Origin: Alphaproteobacteria bacterium
GTDB lineage: Bacteria > Pseudomonadota > Alphaproteobacteria > Reyranellales > Reyranellaceae
Direction of reading: 5' to 3'
Length of the DNA: 35,324 bases
Assembly: GCA_026126245.1 (NCBI GenBank)
Contig: JAHCJT010000010.1
Location: 1-35,324 of the forward strand
The notes beneath the pieces are model-generated. The model made no database searches and was not told where the DNA came from. It was given only the letters and a program-made list of their open reading frames with translations. Made by a program: the position numbers and the translations under genes. Positions 1 to 7,402 of this stretch are shown here, one piece after another. Position 1 is the first letter of the stretch; each line of letters starts with the position of its first letter.

Positions 1-139
1 CGGCATCATCGGCGAAGCGGGCATAGGCAGCGATCTCGTCCAGCATGCGCTGGTAGAGCTCGGGCCTCCGTCCCGCCATGCCGGCTTCCAGCTCGGCCTT
101 GCGGCCCACCGTGCAATACATGAACAGGCTGAACTTCAT
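1..139 (-). CDS. Luciferase-like (LLM class) flavin-dependent oxidoreductase, N-terminal fragment
   Basis: Only the first 46 codons lie inside the window and the gene runs off the left edge. The start codon is the CAT at 137-139, with a GGAGGAAG ribosome binding site just upstream on the minus strand. The visible protein begins MKFSLFMY and continues with a stretch that includes PELYQRMLDEI and AYARFADDA. This is the usual first beta strand and helix of bacterial luciferase-like monooxygenases of the F420/FMN TIM-barrel type. Those enzymes use reduced flavin to oxidise small organic substrates in the cytoplasm, but the substrate cannot be read from this fragment. It lies 123 bases downstream of an Old Yellow Enzyme on the same strand, so two flavoproteins sit next to each other. 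The family call is fairly firm. The function is open. Confidence 0.72.
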   Translation of the reverse strand, partial: MKFSLFMYCTVGRKAELEAGMAGRRPELYQRMLDEIAAYARFADDA

Positions 140-262
140 CGCTTCCTCCAACCAATCCCGTCATTCCGCGCAAGGCCGGGAACTATGCGCGCCTGGAGTC
201 TTTGCTCGCGGGAAGAGCCCGCGCCGCGCCCGGGGGCGACGCGCGATCGGCGCGACACAAGC

Positions 263-1420
263 TCATTCGGCCGCCTTGGGCACCGGCTGCAGGGTCTTGG
301 CCCGTTTCTCCAGCCACCAGCCGATCTCGCTCGGCCACAGCGCGAAATCGGGATCGCAGCCCAGCGCTTGCGCGGCGTGCAAGGCCCAGAACGGGTCGTA
401 CAGTGCCTGGCGGCCGATGGCGACCAGATCGGCGTGGCCCTCCTGCAGGATCGCTTCGGCCTGCGGGCCGTCGAGGATCAGGCCCACGGCCATCGTGGTG
501 ACAGCGGCGCGGGACTTCACCGCCGAGGCGTAAGGCACCTGGAAGCCGGGATAGCGCGGGATCGGCGCCGCCGTCGCGGTACCGGTGAGGCCGCCGGACG
601 AGCAGTCGACCACGTCGACCCCGCAGGCCTTCAATGCCTCGGCCAGCGCCACGGTGTCGTCGATATCCCAGCCGCCGGCGCCGTCCAGCGCCGAGACTCG
701 GAAGAACAGCGGCTTGTGCGCCGGCCAGGCGGCGCGCACGGCACGTGCCACCTCCAGCGCAAAGCGCATGCGGCCGGCGCGGTCGCCGCCATAGGCGTCA
801 TTGCGCGTATTGCTGACCGGCGACAGGAAGCTGGCCAGCAGATAGCCGTGCGCGCCATGGATCTCGCAGACGTCGAAACCGGCTCGATCGGCGCGTCGCG
901 CCGCCTGCGCCCAGGCGTCGACAAGGCCGGCGATCTCGGCCGCCGTCAGCGCGTGCGGCACCAGCCAGCCGGGCCCGACCGGCTCGGTCGTCGGGCCGAT
1001 CACCTGCCAGGGCTTGCGGCCGCGCGCCAGGTCGGCGGCGGTCAGCGGGCCATTGCCTTCGGGGGCACTCTGCACCGCGCCCTTGCGACCGGAATGGGTG
1101 AGCTGGACGCCGGCCAGGGCGCGCTGGCCGTGAATGAACGTCGTCAGGCGCCGCAGGCCGTCGATCTGGGCATCGTCCCACAGGCCGAGATCCATCTCGG
1201 TGACCCGGCCGCCGGGAACCACGCCGGCGTTCTCGGTGAACACGATGCCGGCGCCGCCGTGGGCGAAGGCGCCCAGATGGACAAGGTGGAAGTCGTTCAC
1301 CAGCCCGTCACGGGCGTGGTACTGCACCATCGGCGAAATGACGACGCGGTTGCGCGCCGTCATGCCGCGCAGCGGCAGCGGCGTGAACAGCAGGGGAAGC
1401 GGCGCGGCGCCATCGTGCAT
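263..1420 (-). CDS. Old Yellow Enzyme family NADH:flavin oxidoreductase (YqjM/XenA type)
   Basis: This 385-residue cytoplasmic TIM-barrel flavoprotein belongs to the ene-reductases, which reduce activated C=C bonds with NAD(P)H through FMN. The family is shown by PLPLRGMTARNRVVISPM near the N-terminus, by QLTHSGRKG, by the substrate-binding His pair in HGAHGYLLASFLSP followed by N-R-D-YGGD, and by a C-terminal AIGRQALYDPFW phosphate-binding segment. The start is the ATG at 1420, preceded by GGAG. An in-frame extension to 1561 has no family similarity and was left out. One oddity: the position that holds the redox-tuning Cys in YqjM and XenA (SPMC-x-Y) is Val here (SPMVQY), so flavin potential or substrate choice may differ. 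It is divergent from the class II aldolase gene with a 139-base gap. Family confidence is high and the substrate is unknown. Confidence 0.9.
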   Translation of the reverse strand: MHDGAAPLPLLFTPLPLRGMTARNRVVISPMVQYHARDGLVNDFHLVHLGAFAHGGAGIVFTENAGVVPGGRVTEMDLGLWDDAQIDGLRRLTTFIHGQRALAGVQLTHSGRKGAVQSAPEGNGPLTAADLARGRKPWQVIGPTTEPVGPGWLVPHALTAAEIAGLVDAWAQAARRADRAGFDVCEIHGAHGYLLASFLSPVSNTRNDAYGGDRAGRMRFALEVARAVRAAWPAHKPLFFRVSALDGAGGWDIDDTVALAEALKACGVDVVDCSSGGLTGTATAAPIPRYPGFQVPYASAVKSRAAVTTMAVGLILDGPQAEAILQEGHADLVAIGRQALYDPFWALHAAQALGCDPDFALWPSEIGWWLEKRAKTLQPVPKAAE

Positions 1421-1559
1421 TGCGGGGCTCCAACGGGGTGACGGTCGCGACAGGGACCCGAGCCTAGCCGCGATCCGCCCGGACGTGTAGCGCCGGCGCG
1501 CATGGCGGCTTCCCAGCCGGGGGCTTTCCTTGCCATCATCCGGCCCGGAGGACCCAGGC

Positions 1560-2333
1560 ATGGCGCTCTACATGAAGGCGGCGTCGAGCCGCGCCCGCGA
1601 GCTACCGATGACCAACGCGGAGTGGGATGCGCGCGTCCAGCTCGCCGCCGCCTATCGCGTGTTCGACCACCTCGGGTGGACCGAGATGATCTTCAATCAC
1701 ATCTCGCTGCGCGTGCCCGGCGAGGAGCGCATTTTCCTGATCAATCCGTTCGGCCAGCACTACAGCGAGGTCAAGGCGTCGACCCTGGTGGCGATCGACA
1801 TCGAGGGCAATCCGGTGCGCGACACGCCGTGGCCGATCAATCGTGCCGGTTTCGTGCCGCACAGCACCATCCACCGCCACATCGAGGCGGCGCATTGCGT
1901 CATGCACACGCATACCACCAGCGGTCTTGCCGTGGCGTGCCACGCCGGCGGCCTGTCGCACGACAATTTCTATGGCGCCCAGCTTTACGGCCAGGTCGCC
2001 TACCACGAGTTCGAGGGCGTCACGGTCAACTCCGGCGAGGGCGCGCGCATGCTGGCCAGCATCGGCGAGCGGCGTGCCGTGATCCTGCGCAACCACGGAC
2101 TGCTGGCGTGGGGCCCGACACTGCCCGAGGCCTTCATGACGCTGTGGATCCTGCAACGCGCCTGCGACGTGCAGGTCGCGGCGGCATCCATGGGACCGGT
2201 CCATCCGATCCGCGAGGACGTGTTCGTGCAGACCGTGCGCGAGAGCGGCCCTGGCGAGAAGCAGGTCTGCGACATGGTGTTCGCCTGGCTGGTGCGCGCC
2301 ATCGAGGCCAAGGACCCGGGCTACAAGACGTGA
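1560..2333 (+). CDS. Class II aldolase/adducin family protein
   Basis: This 257-residue protein has the zinc-dependent class II aldolase/adducin fold. Members cleave or epimerise phosphorylated sugars, or decarboxylate and cleave sugar acids. Zinc ligands are visible as the His pair in HTHTTSG and the later His in RNHGLLAWG. The fold start is seen in LAAAYRVFDHLGW and FNHISLRVP. The Glu that is the acid/base in fuculose aldolase (PSSEW) is not present; the corresponding stretch reads PHSTIH, as in the adducin-like branch, so true aldolase activity is not assured. The chosen ATG at 1560 follows GGAGG by seven bases. A TTG at 1530 is in frame but has no binding site. It is followed after 82 bases by a ketopantoate-reductase-like gene and then a Bug receptor, which suggests a catabolic operon for a sugar acid or related hydroxy acid. 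Confidence 0.88.
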   Translation: MALYMKAASSRARELPMTNAEWDARVQLAAAYRVFDHLGWTEMIFNHISLRVPGEERIFLINPFGQHYSEVKASTLVAIDIEGNPVRDTPWPINRAGFVPHSTIHRHIEAAHCVMHTHTTSGLAVACHAGGLSHDNFYGAQLYGQVAYHEFEGVTVNSGEGARMLASIGERRAVILRNHGLLAWGPTLPEAFMTLWILQRACDVQVAAASMGPVHPIREDVFVQTVRESGPGEKQVCDMVFAWLVRAIEAKDPGYKT

Positions 2334-2415
2334 CACGACCTGCTCGCATGACTGCACGTCCGCCGACAGGCTCAGCAGGAGCGCGCTCGGTGTCGCCAGG
2401 CGGGACCCTCGAGCG

Positions 2416-3438
2416 ATGAGCACGCCCGAGGTCTGCGTCGTCGGCGCCGGCGCGGTCGGCGGCCTGCTCGCCGTCCGGCTGGCGCAGGCCGGCGTCGCGG
2501 TCGGCGTGCTGGCGCGCGGCGCGCATCGTGCCCGCATTGCCGGCGAGGGGCTGGCGCTGATCGAAGGCGACGCGCGATCGGTCGCCCGCGTCGCGGTGTC
2601 CGACGACGCTACCGTCTTCGGCAAACCCGCCATCGTGATCATCGCGCTCAAGGCGCAAGGACTGGTCGCGGCCGCCACGTCACTGGCACCCCTGATCGGA
2701 CCGGGCACCATCATCGTGCCGATGATGAACGGCGTGCCGTGGTGGTTTTTCAGCGGTTTTGGCAAGCGGCTGACTGGTGCCGTCCTGCACGCCGTCGATC
2801 CCGGCGGTGCGATCGCGCGCGTCCTGCCGCCGCCCCAGGTCGTGGGCGCGGTAGTGCACCTGTCGTCCTCGGTCGCGGCGCCGGGCGTCATCCGACGCGG
2901 CCGCGGCAATCTGCTGTTGCTGGGCGAGCCGTCGGGCGCGACCACAGAGCGCCTGGACCGCGTCGTCGGGCTGCTGGCCGGCGGCGGCTTCGAGGCGCGG
3001 CCGACGCCGGAAATCCAGCGCGAGGTGTGGCTCAAGCTGTGGGGCAACATGAACATCAACCCGATCAGCGCGCTCACCAGCTCGACCGCCGACGTCATCA
3101 TGGACGACCCGCTGACGGCCGACCTGGTGCGGCGCATGATGGAAGAGGCCGCTTCGGTCGGCGAGGCAATGGGCATCGACATGGGCGTGACCATCGATCA
3201 GCGCTTCGCGGTGACGCGCGAGCTGGGCGCCTTCAAGACCTCGATGCTGCAGGATCTGGAGGCCGGACGCGGTCTGGAGATCGACGCCATTCTGGCAGCG
3301 CCGATCGAGATCGGCGATCGGCTCGGCATTGCCATGCCGTATTCCAAGGCCGTGCTCGGGTTGTTGCGCCAGCGTGCCGGCAACGCCGGTCTGTACGATG
3401 GTGCGGCAGCGGCAAGCGCGGCACGTGCCGCACCATAG
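2416..3438 (+). CDS. 2-dehydropantoate 2-reductase family (ApbA/PanE) oxidoreductase
   Basis: This 340-residue protein has the PanE fold: an N-terminal Rossmann domain with GAGAVGGLLA at about residues 10-19, binding NADP(H), and a helical C-terminal domain. Catalytic Lys and Asn are in KLWGNMNINP, and the substrate-binding Glu is in SMLQDLEAGRGLEIDAI. These are the signature residues of ketopantoate reductases, which reduce 2-oxo-4-hydroxy acids. The length is somewhat longer than biosynthetic PanE, and its neighbours (class II aldolase before, Bug receptor 40 bases after) are catabolic. I therefore infer a role on a different 2-keto acid in a degradation route and do not assign panE. The ATG at 2416 is the natural start because the Rossmann motif begins about ten residues later. 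Confidence 0.88.
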   Translation: MSTPEVCVVGAGAVGGLLAVRLAQAGVAVGVLARGAHRARIAGEGLALIEGDARSVARVAVSDDATVFGKPAIVIIALKAQGLVAAATSLAPLIGPGTIIVPMMNGVPWWFFSGFGKRLTGAVLHAVDPGGAIARVLPPPQVVGAVVHLSSSVAAPGVIRRGRGNLLLLGEPSGATTERLDRVVGLLAGGGFEARPTPEIQREVWLKLWGNMNINPISALTSSTADVIMDDPLTADLVRRMMEEAASVGEAMGIDMGVTIDQRFAVTRELGAFKTSMLQDLEAGRGLEIDAILAAPIEIGDRLGIAMPYSKAVLGLLRQRAGNAGLYDGAAAASAARAAP

Positions 3439-3478
3439 ACGCAGAGATGGCCCGCGAAGGGCTGCAGGGGGAGGAAAG

Positions 3479-4447
3479 ATGAAGCGACGTACGTTCCTGG
3501 GAACCGCCGGTGCGGTCACGGCCGCATTGGCAACGCCCGTGCGTGCCCAGGCATGGCCCAGCCGGCCGATCACCATGTTCGTGCCGTTCCCCGCCGGCGG
3601 ACCGGCCGACATGTTCGGCCGCATTCTGGCGCGCGGCATGACGGCGCAGCTCGGCCAGCAGGTCGTGGTCGAAAACAAGAGCGGCCTGGGTGGCGTCACC
3701 GGCGTCGACGCCATCGCCAAGGCGGCGCCCGACGGCTACGCCATCGGCATGAACAGCGCCGGCCCCTCGTCGATCGCACCGTTCGTGCTGCCCAAGATGC
3801 CGTTCGAGGACAAGGACCTCGCGCTGCTGACGCCGATCGCACTGGTTCAGGAGGTCATCGCCTGCTCGGCGTCGTTGCCGGTCAAGTCGATCGACGAGCT
3901 GATCGCGCACGCCCGGGCGAACCCGGGAAAGGTGAACTACGCCTCGTCCGGCACCGCCAGCATCACCCATCTGGCCGGCGAGCTGTTCAAGACGGCGGCC
4001 AAGCTCGACATCGTGCACGTGCCCTACCGAGGCGCGGCGCCGGCCGTGCAGGATCTGCTGGCCGGCCAGGTGCAGATGACGGTGCTCGACATCTCGGTGC
4101 TGTTGCCGCACATCCGTGCCGGCAAGCTGCGGGCGCTGGCGGTCACCAGCAAGACGCGCTCGGCACTGCTGCCCGACGTGCCGACCACCGCCGAGGCCGG
4201 GCTGCCGTCGGTCCTGTCCGACAACTGGTACGGGCTGGCGGCGCCGGCGGCGGTGCCCAAGGACATCCTCGCGCGCATCCACGCGGCTGCCGTCGCGGTG
4301 CTCAAGACCAAGGAGGCGGCCGAGCCGATGATGGCCCAGGGCGCCGTCATTCGTCCGATGTCGCCGGCCGACTATGTGGCGTTCGTGCGCCAGGAACGCG
4401 AGAAGTGGGCACCGGTGGTCAAGGCCGCCGGCGTCAAATCAGAGTGA
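3479..4447 (+). CDS. Bug/TctC family tripartite tricarboxylate transporter substrate-binding protein, Tat-type signal
   Basis: This is a 322-residue periplasmic receptor of the Bug (TctC) family, which captures carboxylates with two water-bridged beta loops. The N-terminus carries a twin-arginine-like signal (KRRTFLG) followed by a short hydrophobic stretch and an Ala-X-Ala-type cleavage before AWPSRPI. Family hallmarks are the VPFPAGGPADMFGR loop, NKSGLGGVTG, AAPDGY, ITHLAGELFK and the HVPYRGAAPAVQDLLAGQV segment. A strong GGGGGAGGAAAG ribosome binding site precedes the ATG at 3479. It follows the PanE-like gene by 40 bases and precedes gnd. No TctA/TctB membrane subunits are nearby, so it is an orphan receptor, as is very common for this family in Proteobacteria. 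The ligand cannot be read from sequence. Confidence 0.93.
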   Translation: MKRRTFLGTAGAVTAALATPVRAQAWPSRPITMFVPFPAGGPADMFGRILARGMTAQLGQQVVVENKSGLGGVTGVDAIAKAAPDGYAIGMNSAGPSSIAPFVLPKMPFEDKDLALLTPIALVQEVIACSASLPVKSIDELIAHARANPGKVNYASSGTASITHLAGELFKTAAKLDIVHVPYRGAAPAVQDLLAGQVQMTVLDISVLLPHIRAGKLRALAVTSKTRSALLPDVPTTAEAGLPSVLSDNWYGLAAPAAVPKDILARIHAAAVAVLKTKEAAEPMMAQGAVIRPMSPADYVAFVRQEREKWAPVVKAAGVKSE

Positions 4448-4561
4448 CGGCGACGCTGTCGCGGCCGGGCGTGAACGGTGGCGCAGCGGACGTCTGTGGA
4501 GGGCGGGAGTGATGCTGATGATGTGGGCTGAACGTTGCAGTCGCCGGGCGGCAGGTCGCTC

Positions 4562-5992
4562 ATGACCGCGCTTGGTCTGATGGGCCTTGGCGTCATGGGC
4601 GCCAATCTGGCGCGCAATTTCGTGGATCATGGCGCCACGCTCGCGCTCTACGATCCCGCCGCGGGCGCGGCCGACCGGCTGGCGGCCGATCTCGGCCGCA
4701 GCGGTCGCGCCTGTGCCGATCCGGCGGCGCTGGTTGCCGCCCTGCCGGCGCCGCGCACGGTTTTCCTGATGGTGCCGGCCGGCGCGCCGACCGACGCGGC
4801 CATCGACTCGCTGCTGCCGCGAATGGCGGCGGGTGACGCGATCATCGACGGCGGCAATGCCTTCTACAAGGACACGGCGCGCCGTCAGGCACGCTGCGCC
4901 GGAGCGAATATCCATCTGCTGGGGTTCGGAGTCTCCGGCGGCGCGGAGGGCGCGCGGCATGGCCCAGCGATCATGGCCGGCGGCGACCGCGCGGTGCTGG
5001 ACCGTCTGGCGCCGATCTTCAACGCCATTGCCGCCAAGGCGCCCGACGGCACGGCATGCTTCGCGCGCGTCGGCGACGGGGCGGCCGGCCATTTCGTGAA
5101 GACGGTGCACAACGGCATCGAATACGCCCACATGCAGCTGATCGCCGAGGCGTGGCAGCTGCTGCGCCGCCTGGTTGGCCTGTCGCAGGCCGAGGTGCGC
5201 GAGCTGTTCGCGCGTTGGGCCCGGGGATCGCTGTCGTCGTTCCTGATGGAGTGCGCCGTGCGCGCGCTCGACACGATGGACCCGGCCGACGGTACGCCGC
5301 TGATCGAGCGCATCGTCGATACCGCCGAGCAGAAGGGCACCGGCCTGTGGACGGCCAACGCGGCGCTGGAATACGGCGTCGCGGCGCCGACACTGGCCGA
5401 GGCGGTGCATGCCCGCTGCCTGTCGGCGCTGAAGGACACGCGCCTGGCGGCCGCGGCGGCGCTGGGTGCGCCATCGATCGCATTTTCCGGCGACCGGCAG
5501 GCGCTGATCGCGGCCCTGGAGAAGGCGTTGATGGCCGCCAACATCGCCGTGCTGGCACAGGGGTTCGCGCTGATCCGGGCCGTCAACGCCGAGCACGGCT
5601 GGGGCATCGACCCGGCGGTGGTGGCGCGCGTCTGGCGCGGCGGCTGCATCATCCGCTCGACCCTGCTGGAGCCGATCGCCGAGGCCTTCTCGGCGTCGCC
5701 CGATCTCGACAACCTGCTGCGCCACGCCGCGCTGTGGCGCCTCGTCGCGGCCGGCGACAGCGAGTGGCGCCAGGTGGCCGTCACCGCCGTCGCGCACGGC
5801 GTGCCGGCGCCGGCCTTCACGTCGGCGCTGGCCTATGTCGACGGCCTGCGGACCGGGCGGCTGTGGGCCGACATGATCGCGGCCCAGCGCGACATTTTCG
5901 GCCAGCATGGTTTCGCGCGCTTCGATGCGCCGGGCCGCCACCATGCCGACTGGGCGCCGCTGGACCTGGCGCCGCGTCAGGGCGGCCGCTGA
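4562..5992 (+). CDS. gnd: 6-phosphogluconate dehydrogenase, decarboxylating
   Basis: This 476-residue enzyme oxidatively decarboxylates 6-phosphogluconate to ribulose 5-phosphate with NAD(P)+. The dinucleotide site GLGVMGANLARN is at residues 8-19. The DGGNAFYKDT loop, the G-SGG-EGARHGPAIMAGG segment and the catalytic Lys180 and Glu187 in HFVKTVHNGIEY follow. Near the C-terminus, the Arg and His of AQRDIFGQH match the phosphate-binding pair of the sheep enzyme. The Lys usually present in KGTGKWT (Lys260 in sheep) is Leu262 here, so one phosphate contact is missing. The start is the ATG at 4562, because the Rossmann motif follows directly; the binding site is weak. Two bases separate its stop from the gluconokinase start, which supports co-translation and a gluconate to 6-phosphogluconate to pentose phosphate route. 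Confidence 0.93.
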   Translation: MTALGLMGLGVMGANLARNFVDHGATLALYDPAAGAADRLAADLGRSGRACADPAALVAALPAPRTVFLMVPAGAPTDAAIDSLLPRMAAGDAIIDGGNAFYKDTARRQARCAGANIHLLGFGVSGGAEGARHGPAIMAGGDRAVLDRLAPIFNAIAAKAPDGTACFARVGDGAAGHFVKTVHNGIEYAHMQLIAEAWQLLRRLVGLSQAEVRELFARWARGSLSSFLMECAVRALDTMDPADGTPLIERIVDTAEQKGTGLWTANAALEYGVAAPTLAEAVHARCLSALKDTRLAAAAALGAPSIAFSGDRQALIAALEKALMAANIAVLAQGFALIRAVNAEHGWGIDPAVVARVWRGGCIIRSTLLEPIAEAFSASPDLDNLLRHAALWRLVAAGDSEWRQVAVTAVAHGVPAPAFTSALAYVDGLRTGRLWADMIAAQRDIFGQHGFARFDAPGRHHADWAPLDLAPRQGGR

Positions 5993-5994
5993 GC

Positions 5995-6540
5995 ATGCTG
6001 GTCGTGGTCGTGATGGGCGTGTCGGGCAGTGGCAAGAGCACGGTCGGATCGCGGCTCGCCGCGGTGCTGGGCGGCGACTATCAGGAGGGCGACGCGTTCC
6101 ATCCGCCGGCCAACGTCGCCAAGATGAAATCTGGCCAGCCGCTAGACGACGCCGATCGGCAACCCTGGCTGGCGGCGATGGCGGCGGCGATCGGCGAATG
6201 GTCGACCAAGGACCGCCCTACCGTGCTCAGCTGCTCGGCGCTGAAGCGTCGCTATCGCGACATCCTGCGCGGCGGTGCGGCCGACCTGCGCTTCGTCCAT
6301 CTGGCCGGCGACAAGGCGCTGATCGCCGCCCGCCTGGCCGACCGTACCGACCACTTCATGCCGGCGGCGTTGCTGGACAGCCAGTTCGCGGCCCTCGAGC
6401 CGCCGGGCCAGGACGAGGCGATCGTGGTCTCGATCGACCAGCCGCCCGAGGCAATCGTGGCCGAGGTCATCGCAAAGTTGACCGTCATACAGGGCACAAC
6501 GCCGGACGTGGCGCGCCGCAGCCCGCCATCCCGAGCATAG
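5995..6540 (+). CDS. gntK: Gluconokinase (GntK type)
   Basis: This 181-residue P-loop kinase phosphorylates gluconate to 6-phosphogluconate with ATP in the cytoplasm. The Walker A motif GVSGSGKST is at residues 8-16. The family-specific segments EGDAFHPPANVAKM, PLDDADRQPWL, SCSALKRRYRD and the ADRTDHFMPAALLDSQFAALE lid region are all present and in order. Length and motifs match thermoresistant gluconokinases. The final ~12 residues (Pro/Arg/Ser-rich) exceed the usual end and look like unstructured tail. The ATG lies two bases after the gnd stop, so its product would feed directly into the dehydrogenase encoded just before it. No gluconate permease is in the window. Confidence 0.93.
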   Translation: MLVVVVMGVSGSGKSTVGSRLAAVLGGDYQEGDAFHPPANVAKMKSGQPLDDADRQPWLAAMAAAIGEWSTKDRPTVLSCSALKRRYRDILRGGAADLRFVHLAGDKALIAARLADRTDHFMPAALLDSQFAALEPPGQDEAIVVSIDQPPEAIVAEVIAKLTVIQGTTPDVARRSPPSRA

Positions 6541-6638
6541 CGTGGACCGGTCTGCGATCAGGCCTGCAAGCGTCGGGTCCGCAGGGAGTGCGCGACGCGT
6601 ACGGACGGGCAGGCGGTCGTTCGGCGACTTGCCGAGTC

Positions 6639-7382
6639 TTATCGCCCCTTGAACTTTGGCGAGCGCTTTTCCTTGAAGGCGCGGGCGCCTTCCTGGCCGT
6701 CCTCGCTCAGCCGCACGCGCTCGAGATCGACCATGGCGTGGCCCATCAGCTCCGACGGCCCCTTGGGCAGCACGCTCTGGGTGATGAAGCGCTTGATGGT
6801 GCTGAGCACCAGTGGCGCGTAGGTCGCCAGCTCCTGGCCCCAGGCGACGGCTTCCTCGACCTGCTTGCCGACCGGCACCAGCTTGTTGACCAGGCCGACC
6901 TCGTAGGCGCGCTGGGCCTCCATCGGCTTGCACATCATGATGATTTCCATGGCGATCTTGTGCGGGATCCGCCCGGCGAGGCCGGAGATGATGCCACCGG
7001 TGAAGCCCAGCTTGGCCTCGGGATAGTAGAACTTCGTGCTCTCGCTCGAGATGCAGAGATCGGCCATCATGGTCATCACCATGGCGCCGCCGACCACCCA
7101 GCCCGAGGTCGCCGCGATGACCGGCTTCTCGGTCTGGATGCCGACGGTGGGGATGCAGCGCCACAGCTCGGGCAGGTCGGTGACATCGGCGCCGGCCGAG
7201 AAGTTGCGATCGCCGGCGCCGGTGATCACCGCGACGCGCTGGTCGTCGTCGGCGTCGAAGGCGGCGAACGCCGACTGCAGGTCCACCGCCACCTGGCGGC
7301 TGATCGCGTTGCCCTTCTCCGGGCGGTTGATCGTGAAGATCGAGACCGGACCCTGCTTCGCCACCGTCACGACGTCGGCCAT
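6639..7382 (-). CDS. Enoyl-CoA hydratase/isomerase (crotonase) family protein
   Basis: This 247-residue crotonase-fold protein acts on an acyl-CoA in the cytoplasm. The oxyanion-hole segments are FSAGADVTDL (residues 61-70) and GWVVGGAMVM (94-103). Of the two catalytic glutamates of classical hydratases, the one equivalent to rat Glu164 is present as Glu122 (YPEAKLGF). The one equivalent to Glu144 (GGGCEL) is Val102 (GGAMVM). A single active-site Glu is typical of enoyl-CoA isomerases and other crotonase variants, so hydration is doubtful. The start at 7382 has AGGAG upstream. An in-frame reading further upstream overlaps the next gene and was rejected. It follows a Bug receptor gene by 20 bases on the same strand and is probably co-transcribed with it. 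Confidence 0.88.
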   Translation of the reverse strand: MADVVTVAKQGPVSIFTINRPEKGNAISRQVAVDLQSAFAAFDADDDQRVAVITGAGDRNFSAGADVTDLPELWRCIPTVGIQTEKPVIAATSGWVVGGAMVMTMMADLCISSESTKFYYPEAKLGFTGGIISGLAGRIPHKIAMEIIMMCKPMEAQRAYEVGLVNKLVPVGKQVEEAVAWGQELATYAPLVLSTIKRFITQSVLPKGPSELMGHAMVDLERVRLSEDGQEGARAFKEKRSPKFKGR

Positions 7383-7402
7383 GCTCCTGCGCTCCCTGAC
7401 TG

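Noticed and set aside
1602-3194. Long minus-strand open frame opposite the class II aldolase and PanE-like genes
   Set aside because: Arg/Ala/Pro/Ser-rich with no family features. It is antisense to two clearly recognisable genes and is a by-product of high GC content.
2416-3438. Assignment as biosynthetic panE
   Set aside because: Family residues fit, but length and catabolic neighbours make pantothenate synthesis unlikely, so no symbol was given.
4439-5944. Long minus-strand open frame opposite gnd
   Set aside because: Arg/His/Gln-rich shadow of a textbook 6-phosphogluconate dehydrogenase.
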